Assembly: GCA_023664325.1 (NCBI GenBank)
Contig: JAMPFS010000012.1
Location: 1-61,732, forward strand
Length of the DNA: 61,732 nucleotides
Direction: 5' to 3'
DNA from: Clostridium sp.
GTDB taxonomy: Bacteria; Bacillota; Clostridia; Lachnospirales; Lachnospiraceae
Every line of letters begins with the position of its first letter. Within the stretch, counting starts at the first letter, position 1. Positions 15,935 to 23,634 of this stretch are shown one piece after another. Under the pieces are notes generated by a model. That model ran no database searches and had not been told where the DNA came from. It saw only the letters and a list, made by a program, of their open reading frames with translations. The translations under genes and the position numbers were made by a program.

Positions 15935-16729
15935 ATGGAATACATATGGTACATTATTGCAGCCCTCGGTGCGGGAATCGGTACCGGTTTGGCAGGTCTT
16001 TCCGCCGCCACGGTTATGGTGCCGATTTTCATTGTTTTATGTCCATCCTTTGCAGGAGAAACGGGTGCCTATCATGCCACAGCAATCGCTTTGGCATCTG
16101 ACATTCTGGGTTCTGCTGTCACGACGGCGGTTTATATCCGCCATAAGAACATCGACCTGAAAAGAGGCTGGATTATGCTTAGCTGTATCATCGGCATGTG
16201 TATCGCAGGAAGCTTTGCCGCATGGGCAGCCGGCAATGTTGTATTGGGGAGCTTTTCTTTGTTTCTGACATTTTTTATTGGTATCCGGTTTTTGATCAAG
16301 CCGGACACCGAGAAGAAGAATACGGTAGAAAAGGGGGCAGGGCTTGGCTGGAAAGGGGTGGCTGTCTCCCTGTTTTTCGGACTGACGATTGGATTTGGAA
16401 CCGGTTTTGTAGGCTCCGGCGGCGGCATGATGATGCTGGTGGTCTTTACTGCTTTTCTGGGCATGGACAGAAAGACTGCCGTGGGAACCAGTACATTTAT
16501 TATGACTTTTACTGCGCTGATCGCATCCATAAGCCATATCCTGATTGACCCTGCGATTGCACTGGAACGGTGGAACGTATTACTGATTTGTATTGTGACG
16601 GCAACGACTGCCTCCCTTATTTCAGCCCAGTTTGCCAACAGGGTGAATAACCGCATTGTCGGTCGGGTGACGGGTGTTATTCTGACTGTGCTTGGCGCTG
16701 CCATGCTGGTTTTGAATTATTGGCGGTAA
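15935..16729 (+). CDS. TauE/SafE-family permease
   Basis: 264 residues from the ATG at 15935, which has AGGAGG 8 bases upstream; an earlier in-frame ATG at 15896 lies inside a repeat fragment and is less likely. About eight membrane helices in two similar halves are seen, with the family-typical GIGTGLAGLSAATVMVPIF near the N-terminus and GFGTGFVGSGGGMMMLVVF in the second half. Members transport sulfite, sulfoacetate or other organic anions; the substrate here is not predictable. Monocistronic on the plus strand between minus-strand genes. Confidence 0.88.
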   Translation: MEYIWYIIAALGAGIGTGLAGLSAATVMVPIFIVLCPSFAGETGAYHATAIALASDILGSAVTTAVYIRHKNIDLKRGWIMLSCIIGMCIAGSFAAWAAGNVVLGSFSLFLTFFIGIRFLIKPDTEKKNTVEKGAGLGWKGVAVSLFFGLTIGFGTGFVGSGGGMMMLVVFTAFLGMDRKTAVGTSTFIMTFTALIASISHILIDPAIALERWNVLLICIVTATTASLISAQFANRVNNRIVGRVTGVILTVLGAAMLVLNYWR

Positions 16730-16827
16730 GCGAATCCTGTTAATCGTTCTTATCAGCATCATGATATACCAATTTTATAAAATACGCCCTCTGGCAGCAT
16801 ACCTGCAAATAAGATAAGCCATCCCTT

Positions 16828-18082
16828 TTACAGCTCCAGACTATTTTCATTCAAAAGAAAATCATAAATACTCATTGTTGTAATTCCGTCCTCATCTCTT
16901 GTAACTTTCATAACATCTTTTACAAGTATAATTTTCTTAAAAGAGTCATTGACACTTACGAGCGAAGCCTTCTCCTGCATCCGCTTCTCCTTTGTTGGCA
17001 TACGAAATGCAGACTGAATGTAATAACGCTTACTCCCCAGATTCGCTATAAAATCAATTTCCAAATAGGTTCTCTCTGTTTTACCTTCCTGATTTAAACC
17101 TCTTTTTTCTACAACACCCACATCGACGAAATATCCTCGGCTGCGCAATTCATTATACACAACATTTTCCATGATATGCGTTTCTTCTATACTGCCGAAA
17201 ACCCAATCGCGCATTCCGAAGGCCTACATCCTCAAAATAGTATTTCAGCGGAGTGCCAATATACCTCCTGCCCTTCACATTATAGCGATTGGCTTTGTTT
17301 ATGATAAACGCATCTTCCAAATACTCAATATACTGTCGAATCGTATTTGCACTAATACCGGACTGTATTACACTCCTGAAAGTTGCCTCAATCTTCGGAA
17401 CATTTGTGAGTGAACCAATTGCAGATGCCAAAACATTAACCAAATCCTCCAGTTCCTGAGATTTTTCTATGTGATGCCTTTCAATAATATCCTTTAGATA
17501 AGTTTCCTCAAATAATCTGGTTAAATAATTTATCTTCTGTTCTTCTGTCTTCATTGTCACGGTAAGCGGCAAACCGCCATAGATGACATACTCTGCCCAG
17601 CCGTGGTATATATCGCCTTCATATGCCTGCATAAACTCCTTAAAATTTAACGGAAAAATGTGAATTTCATCACCTCTGCCCCTAAACTCCGTAATGATAT
17701 CTTTTGAGAGAAATTTGGAGTTGCTTCCAGTCACATACACATCCACATTTTGAATGTGGAGTAACGAATTCAACACTTCCTCAAAATCTCCTAATAACTG
17801 TACTTCGTCCAATAAAATATAATACGGCTCATCATCTGCAATACAGGATTCTATATACTCTAAAATAACATCCGGATTCCTAAATTTCTTATTTTTTCTT
17901 TGATCTAATTCAATAGAAATGATATGCTTTTCATCGTTGCCTTGTTCTAATAAATATTTTCTGAAAATTGTAAAAATCAGATATGATTTCCCACATCTTC
18001 TTATACCGGTCACGACCTTTATCATTCCATTATGCATCCTGTTAATTAAGTCGTTCAAATACTTATCTCTTTTAATATCCAT
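16828..18082 (-). pseudogene. DUF4143 AAA ATPase, single-base frameshift
   Basis: An ATPase of the common ~440-residue AAA_14/DUF4143 family. The N-terminal part has VVTGIRRCGKSYLI (Walker A), YYILLDEVQLLGDFEEVLNSL (Walker B) and VYVTGSNSKFLS (sensor 1). The C-terminal DUF4143 part continues in another frame from IEETHIMENVVYNEL to the end. Removing one base near 17191 would restore LGFRQIEETHIMEN, so the lesion is a +1 insertion or a sequencing error. The ATG at 18080-18082 has GGAGG 8 bases upstream. Confidence 0.85.
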
Positions 18083-18216
18083 TCCTAACTCCTCCATTGA
18101 ATATTTTTGACATAATTGACAGTTTTATTCAATGATATTATACGTTTTATTTAATTATATTTTACTGCCTGTTTGAACGACCCTATGAACATTTCCTATC
18201 ATTTGCTATAACTCTA

Positions 18217-18531
18217 TCACAATTGATATTGCATAAAATTCCCATTCTTCACAAACCCGAAATCCGTATACAGGAGTACGCCCATATCCGATGCTGTAAT
18301 CTGAACCGTACCGCACCCATACTCTCTTGCCTCATTTACCACCCTCGATAACAGCTCTTTCGCAATGCCCATTCTGCGGTATTCCTGCGACGTAAACATA
18401 CTCGAAAGCAAGCCTATCCTTCCGCTCGGACAACTAAAATATGGTGGCTTCTCCACAAAGGACATCCCGCTTGTACCGATAATCTGATCTCCGTCTACCG
18501 CAAGCCATGATACAAAAGTTCCGTCTGCCAT
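18217..18531 (-). CDS. GNAT acetyltransferase, N-terminally shortened
   Basis: 104 residues from the ATG at 18529-18531 (GGAGG 7 bases upstream); a TTG at 18558 would give 113. The acetyl-CoA loop is present (FTSQEYRRMGIAKELLSRVV) along with the C-terminal strand LYTDFGFVKNGNFMQYQL. Related proteins have about 45 more residues before the first strand visible here, so the gene may have lost its 5' part and may be inactive. It sits 40 bases beyond the disrupted ParE gene. Confidence 0.6.
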   Translation of the reverse strand: MADGTFVSWLAVDGDQIIGTSGMSFVEKPPYFSCPSGRIGLLSSMFTSQEYRRMGIAKELLSRVVNEAREYGCGTVQITASDMGVLLYTDFGFVKNGNFMQYQL

Positions 18532-18571
18532 ATTCATTCCTCCGATATTCTTACTCAAATTTTAGTATCCT

Positions 18572-18872
18572 TTACCCGAATATCTGTGTGATATCCTGAT
18601 ACCGATTCATCACCCGCATAATCTCAACCGCTTGTCTATCAACCTTATACAACACAACATAATCATTCCACACCACATATTTATAATCTGTCTTAAAACT
18701 CACACGCTTGGACAAATCTGTACCAAATATAGGGAAACTGTTGTATATATTCAATTTGCTTATAAATCTCCTGTACTGTTTCTAATGCTTTCCTGGTATT
18801 ATCCTCTGCAATAAAATTCTTGATACTTTTCAAATCTTGCACTACTACCGGATTAATTCGCAGTTTCATCAT
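18572..18872 (-). pseudogene. RelE/ParE-family toxin, frameshifted
   Basis: Two reading frames together make one ParE-like toxin. The first part runs from MKLRINPVVVQDLKSIKNFI to QIEYIQQFP. The second, in another frame, runs from IFGTDLSKRVSF through YKYVVWNDYVVLYKVD to VMNRYQDITQIFG. One extra base around 18730 breaks the frame. The first half starts 4 bases past the antitoxin stop, with GGAG in the overlap, as expected for a toxin-antitoxin operon. The toxin is probably dead. Confidence 0.8.
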
Positions 18873-18876
18873 AAAT

Positions 18877-19125
18877 TTACTCTCCAACTTCGGCTTTTAA
18901 TTCATCCATTGTCAGCCACCCGGTGCCGTTTTTAACAGCCTCTTCTGCCTCATGCAGTTTCTCTAACAACTTCTTTTCCGCCCTGTCACGCTCATAATCC
19001 TCTATGTCCATTACCACAAATCTGCCTCTTCCATTTTTTGTCAAAAATACTGGTTCTCCAATTTGGCAGTTTTTTAACACTTCATTATAATTTCTCAAAT
19101 CAGATACTGGTAATATGCTTGCCAT
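18877..19125 (-). CDS. Phd/YefM-family antitoxin
   Basis: 82 residues from the ATG at 19123-19125 (AAGGAAGG about 8 bases upstream). The N-terminal DNA-binding Phd fold is seen as ILPVSDLRNYNEVLKNC, GEPVFLTKNGRGRFVVMDIE and DYERDRAEKK, followed by a helical toxin-binding tail. It normally binds and neutralises the adjacent ParE/RelE toxin and represses the operon. Here the toxin is frameshifted while the antitoxin is intact, the order of decay expected for such modules. Confidence 0.88.
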   Translation of the reverse strand: MASILPVSDLRNYNEVLKNCQIGEPVFLTKNGRGRFVVMDIEDYERDRAEKKLLEKLHEAEEAVKNGTGWLTMDELKAEVGE

Positions 19126-19260
19126 AAACACACCCTTCCTTTCTCATCAAACTCCCCGCAGGTATCTACAATATTTCTTGTCCTAAATTATATCCCAAAA
19201 TGCTGTTATATTCAACGAAGAATATTACAGCATTCGCCATATTCACAAAAATTTCCATTC

Positions 19261-21437
19261 TCACCCCTGCTCCTCCATATATGTCCGGCACCGTTCCTGG
19301 ATAAAGGAAGCCGCCTCCCTCTCATCCCGCTTTCCCTCAAAATATAGCTGTGCCTCTTCCTCAATAATTTTCATCATTTCGATATCGTAAGAAACTGCCT
19401 CATGCGTGTTTGCCACAAGGCTGCGAAAGGCTTCTGCCTCCGAAGACGATAATACCTCACTCTCTTCCATATCCTCCTGCGGATTTGACAGCTTTGTGAG
19501 CAAAAGGTCAAAACAGTCCTGCCGAATCGGAATGCAGTTGAGCCCATTACTGAAATCCGTATATTGTTCCTGATATTCCCCGGAAAGCAGCATACTGAGA
19601 AATTCCCATGCGCCGTCTTTTGCGTTTGACTGTGAACAGATGCCAATCTGGTGTTCAAACGAAAAATAGCTCTCCCCGCCTTCCGTTCCCGGGTATCCAA
19701 TGTATGCAAGCTCCCCGCCAAACAGCTTTTTATAGGATGCAATTTCCTGCGGGGCAAAATCTGCCTCATCTATCCACAAAACCTTTTCCTGTAAAACCGC
19801 CTCGTTCCTTGTCATATTCGGCTCCAAACGGTTATCCTTTGAAACTGCACGGTTGCAAAATGTCAGGATATCACAAAACGCCTGACTGTCAAACCTGCAT
19901 TTTCCACTCTCCCAATCGCAAAATTCCGTAAAACTGCCCTGCAGCAAAATATTTAAAAGGTCTGTTTTCGTATCTGCATAAAACAACATTTTATCCGGAT
20001 TCTGTTCATGAAAAGCAATCACCTTCTCCATAGACCACCCCGCAGGTTCCTCTTCATATCCGGCTTTGCCGATTAAGGTAGAAATGCCAAAATCAGGCGA
20101 AATATAATAAAGTTTCTCCCCCTGCTTCATGGCAGCAAAAGCCGAATCGACAAAAACCCCTTCTTGAAATTCATCTGTTTTTTCCATATAACCCGTTAAA
20201 TCTTCCAACAGCCCTTTGGAAGCATACCGCCCGGTCAGGACACTCAAATCCAAAAGATCCGGCACTTCTCCCTTTGCAATGTCTTTATTCAGATTCTCAA
20301 TGGCTTCGTCCGCCGTAATTCCATTATCCTCATCAAAATATTCTTTCATCGTAATCTGGTACTTCCTATTTGCCTTGTTAAATGCAAGCACCGCCCGTCT
20401 CATATTCTCATCAAATTGAAATGCGCCAAATGTAAGCATTGTCTTCTCGTGTTCCGCAGATGCATCCGCTTTCACATACATTACAATATGATTGCCTATC
20501 TCGGTTTCCGGCTTATAAATCAATAAAAAATCATCCATTCCTGCCGAAACGGCATCGCCGATATCCTCACTGATTAAATTTGATTTCTATAATTCAGCAG
20601 GCAGGTTGACTGTTTATTTTTGATATCATAGCCATAAATCCCTTTATCATTCCGGTAACAAAAATCATATTGCGCACTGCTAAATACAGCATTTTCATTT
20701 ACGGACTCCCCTTTCCGCAGGGAAATCGTCTGTGTGACTTTACCCTGTTCCATGTCCATAATCTGAAACCGCTGTTTTCCGTCACTGTTCTCCGCTGCAC
20801 AGACCATTTGATTTTCTCCTGTCAATGCCATGCCAATGGCATAACCCTCGATATTGATTGCATGCACCGGTTCTAAAGATTCGTCAAACAGATATACGCT
20901 ATGCTCTGCCATAACCGCAATCTGCCCCTGAGGCATCACGCATGCCTTACCTACATACTGCCCATCTACCAGTTCATTCATATCCTTCCGCACCAGTTCC
21001 TTTCCAGTGCCGTCCACTTTCACAAATACCTTGATATCATTCGCCTCTGTGGAATCATTTGAAGACAGCCAAATGGAAATGGTATCATCCTCATTCATCA
21101 TCAGACCTGTAATCATCACAAGCGGTTCCTCTTTCGTCAAATCAATCGGTATCTCCTTTAAACCGCTTCCATCCTGATTTACCGAATATACCCGGTTCAG
21201 GCAGTAATTTTCCCCATCCCCCGCTACTTCTGCATATGTGGTAAAATACACGGCATCCTGATGAAAACAGATCCGATTGATAAAGTCCTGCCTCCAGTCA
21301 CTGACCACAAACTGTTCGGAATAATTTTCTCCCTGGTCTGCCTGATTTTCTCCGAAACTGCCGCAGCCGGTCAGACTCCATAATATAACCTGCAATAGCA
21401 GCAAAACAATTATATTCTTCTTTTTTAGATATTTCAT
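19261..21437 (-). pseudogene. Extracellular solute-binding lipoprotein, frameshifted
   Basis: Two frames form one protein of about 720 residues that parallels the intact 826-residue lipoprotein at 52399-54879. The first (20574-21437) has a signal peptide with lipobox LTGC and the N-terminal repeat domain ending YDFCYRNDKGIYGYDIKNKQ. The second (19261-20538) covers the family 1 solute-binding domain (YASKGLLEDLTGYMEK, YYISPDFGISTLIGKAGYEE, SNAKDGAWEFLSMLLS). A missing base at about 20583 separates them. No permease genes accompany it. Probable dead duplicate of the 52-55 kb protein. Confidence 0.85.
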
Positions 21438-21658
21438 GGCACACTCCTATCTCGTACTGTTTGATTGCTGAAAATGCAATCCGTTTCAAACCACCTGACA
21501 GATTCTATTCTCCTGTTTCCACGCAACCCCCTGCTCCGTGACACATACGGCAGGCACTTAATTATCTGCGATTATACCATGACACTCTAAAAAGAAGAAT
21601 ACTTCCCCCTTGAATTTCATTTATTTTTAAGACATATTTCATTTACTTTTAAGACATT

Positions 21659-21692
21659 GAAAAAGGCAATCCGCTTACCGATTGCCCCTTTC
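21659..21692 (-). terminator. Rho-independent terminator after the DUF3169 gene
   Basis: Minus-strand GGGGCAATCGGTAAGCGGAT continues to TGCC and then TTTTTC; the stem is GGCAATC/GATTGCC. It ends the XRE/DUF3169 operon. Confidence 0.65.
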
Positions 21693-21721
21693 ATCCCCAA
21701 AATTATTTGCAAATGATTCCA

Positions 21722-22507
21722 TCACTTCCCCCGTTCCAGCTTTGCCGCCCTTAGCATATAACTCAGATTATTGACCAGCATAATCACACACACGCAAAGC
21801 AGCGGATAAATACCGGTCTTGAAGATAAACATTCCCATAAAAGCCAGAATATACAGCACAATACAGGTGTAATTCGTATCCATAAATGCCTTGTATGCCG
21901 CTTTATAGGTAATCAGCTTCTGCGCCTCGTCGAAGCTTGAAAACCAGACCTCGTTAAATTTGAAATCAAATACATTGCCCTGTTTTTCCGGATTTAATTT
22001 CTTCTCAATATCCACAATTCCTTTGGAAACAAGCATTGCAACGGCAAATATCACAAAAAACAGGATAAAATCGGCAGCTAGGATCACGGTTTCACAGCCG
22101 CCGCTTTTTCCATAAGAATGAGATTCCGTTATCCAGATTACACAGCCAAAAAAGAAAATATCCATAATCGTCATCACATTGGACAAAATCAATGGCTGAT
22201 TTAATTTATCTTCCAGACGATCCCACAAATCATCATCCTCCGGATTATCCTGCAATGTCTGATACATTTTTTTGCAGGACAGATACAGCAGGCATACTAC
22301 AATCAGGGAAACAACCGCCAACACCAGATAAATCGGCGGCACAGCTGCCGTCAGGCTGTCTTTCCATGCATCAAGCGCTGTTTCCAGGCTGCCGCTTTTC
22401 TCCGCCCTTTTTATCCACCTTCCTGCCTGGTATCCCGCTCCGTATAACACTGCCATCACCACAATAAAAATAATATATATCTTTTTGTCGCTTTTTTTAT
22501 TCTTCAT
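21722..22507 (-). CDS. DUF3169 family membrane protein
   Basis: 261 residues from the ATG at 22505-22507 (GGAGGACGGAGAAA upstream). Six predicted membrane helices in three pairs: a first pair around a short loop with Lys/Arg, a central cytoplasmic loop (YQTLQDNPEDDDLWDRLEDK), and a C-terminal pair. DUF3169 proteins are widespread next to small XRE regulators and their function is unknown. Its start overlaps the 3' end of the regulator gene, so the two are translationally coupled. Confidence 0.85.
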   Translation of the reverse strand: MKNKKSDKKIYIIFIVVMAVLYGAGYQAGRWIKRAEKSGSLETALDAWKDSLTAAVPPIYLVLAVVSLIVVCLLYLSCKKMYQTLQDNPEDDDLWDRLEDKLNQPLILSNVMTIMDIFFFGCVIWITESHSYGKSGGCETVILAADFILFFVIFAVAMLVSKGIVDIEKKLNPEKQGNVFDFKFNEVWFSSFDEAQKLITYKAAYKAFMDTNYTCIVLYILAFMGMFIFKTGIYPLLCVCVIMLVNNLSYMLRAAKLERGK

Positions 22508-22715
22508 TTTCTCCGTCCTCCGTATATTCAAAAATATCTTCTACTTTACAATCACACACCCGTGCAAGCTTCAATGCCAAAGTCACCGACGGCGAATAAT
22601 CTCCCCGCTCAATCTGGCTGATGGTCTGCCTGGAAGTCTGAACGAGGCGCCCCATTTCCTGCTGGTTGACACCAAGCCTTGCACGATACTCCTTTAAATG
22701 ATTATTTAACGGCAT
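22497..22715 (-). CDS. Small XRE-family repressor
   Basis: 72 residues from the ATG at 22713-22715 (GGGGGTG upstream). It is almost entirely one helix-turn-helix domain: LKEYRARLGVNQQEMGRLVQ, TSRQTISQIERGDYSPSVTL and ALKLARVCDCKVEDIFEY. This is the compact YgzD/YozG-type regulator often paired with DUF3169/DUF6773 membrane proteins. Its start overlaps the 3' end of the upstream gene. It is the best candidate to bind the TTGTCA array at 23443-23537 and so repress its own operon (inference). Confidence 0.9.
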   Translation of the reverse strand: MPLNNHLKEYRARLGVNQQEMGRLVQTSRQTISQIERGDYSPSVTLALKLARVCDCKVEDIFEYTEDGENEE

Positions 22716-23436
22716 CCGTTTCACCCCCGCCTTTCCGCACAAAATCCAGTGTATCAACCTGTGTGCTTTCCTCGATGCTGCACAATCCCACACTGCCCCA
22801 TAGAAAACCGAAACAGACTGCCATCACCATTTCCTCAAAAATTGTCCAGCCCAGAATAGCGCCAAACGCAAACCATCCGAGCATCTTGGGCCAGTCCAGA
22901 TTGGATTTGCCTTTTATCCTCTTCTGGTACAGCAGCTTACCATTCCACTCTACGCCTGCCACCTGTCCAAATACCTGGATATAGTCCGTTAAATCCGCCT
23001 TTATATCTTTTTCAATCTCTTTTTTGCAATCACTTACATCCTCTAAGCAGACACATTTTTTCAAAAAGAGTGCCGCTGTAGACGAGCCATACCAGAACTT
23101 TTCAAATTCATCCAGATTAAATTCATGGTCGCCCAGTTTTATTTCCGTCTTCGTGTTGACGAAGTAGTTCTCCCGCCTTTCAAAGAGATAAACGCCCACC
23201 AGCTCCTTTTTCTCATATATGCCGTAAACACGTCCGTTTTCCGCCAATATACCGGCAATCTCTGCCTTTAATTCCTCTACGTCCGCAATGCCGGAAAGCC
23301 TCTCACCGAAGCCCTGCCTGTTCAGTCTCCGCTTATTCAGCGTGTGGATGCCCCATTGCTTTTCTGTACTGATATTCATACTCTGCACCAAGCCGCAGGC
23401 AAAAATGCCTGTGTTTATCCTTTCTTCTTTTTTCAA
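22702..23436 (-). CDS. Unrecognised protein with C-terminal membrane helices, first gene of the XRE operon
   Basis: 244 residues. The N-terminal two thirds are soluble and contain GRVYGIYEKKELVGVYLFE, reminiscent of a GNAT-like strand pair but without the acetyl-CoA loop. The C-terminal third has two hydrophobic segments (MLGWFAFGAILGWTIF and MVMAVCFGFLWGSVGLC) and a short tail. The start is uncertain: the only reading covering the N-terminus begins with TTG at 23436 with AAAGG immediately before it, a poor spacing; the next in-frame ATG is 19 codons later. Overlaps the regulator gene by 14 bases. Confidence 0.55.
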   Translation of the reverse strand: MKKEERINTGIFACGLVQSMNISTEKQWGIHTLNKRRLNRQGFGERLSGIADVEELKAEIAGILAENGRVYGIYEKKELVGVYLFERRENYFVNTKTEIKLGDHEFNLDEFEKFWYGSSTAALFLKKCVCLEDVSDCKKEIEKDIKADLTDYIQVFGQVAGVEWNGKLLYQKRIKGKSNLDWPKMLGWFAFGAILGWTIFEEMVMAVCFGFLWGSVGLCSIEESTQVDTLDFVRKGGGETDAVK

Positions 23437-23442
23437 CCTTTC

Positions 23443-23537
23443 TTGTCATTTTGACAAGTTTATTTGTCATGCGCACAATGTATTTATATCACATGACAAC
23501 TATCCTTGTCAACACTTTTTGACAAGTTTTTTTGTCA
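23443..23537. promoter_or_regulatory. Operator array of seven TTGTCA half-sites over the promoter of the XRE operon
   Basis: Within 95 bp the hexamer TTGTCA or its complement TGACAA occurs at 23443, 23452, 23464, 23494, 23506, 23520 and 23532, forming inverted pairs such as TTGTCATTTTGACAA. The promoter (minus-strand TTGACA at 23507-23512, 18-base spacer, TATAAA at 23483-23488) lies inside the array, so a bound repressor would block it. The likely binder is the XRE protein encoded third in the operon. Confidence 0.7.
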
Positions 23538-23555
23538 AATGCTTTTTTGCCAAAA

Positions 23556-23584
23556 AAACAGCGGAACAGCCTCTACTGTTCCGC
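23556..23584 (-). terminator. Rho-independent terminator of the 848-residue protein gene
   Basis: GCGGAACAG/CTGTTCCGC stem with a short loop, followed on the minus strand by TTTTTTT. It also separates this gene from the operator array. Confidence 0.8.
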
Positions 23585-23634
23585 CATAAAAATCTATTCC
23601 TAATACGTGATTGTGCAACGCAGACAATATCAAA

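Noticed and set aside
16037..16704. Two minus-strand frames opposite the TauE/SafE gene
   Set aside because: Antisense shadows of a clear membrane transporter gene.
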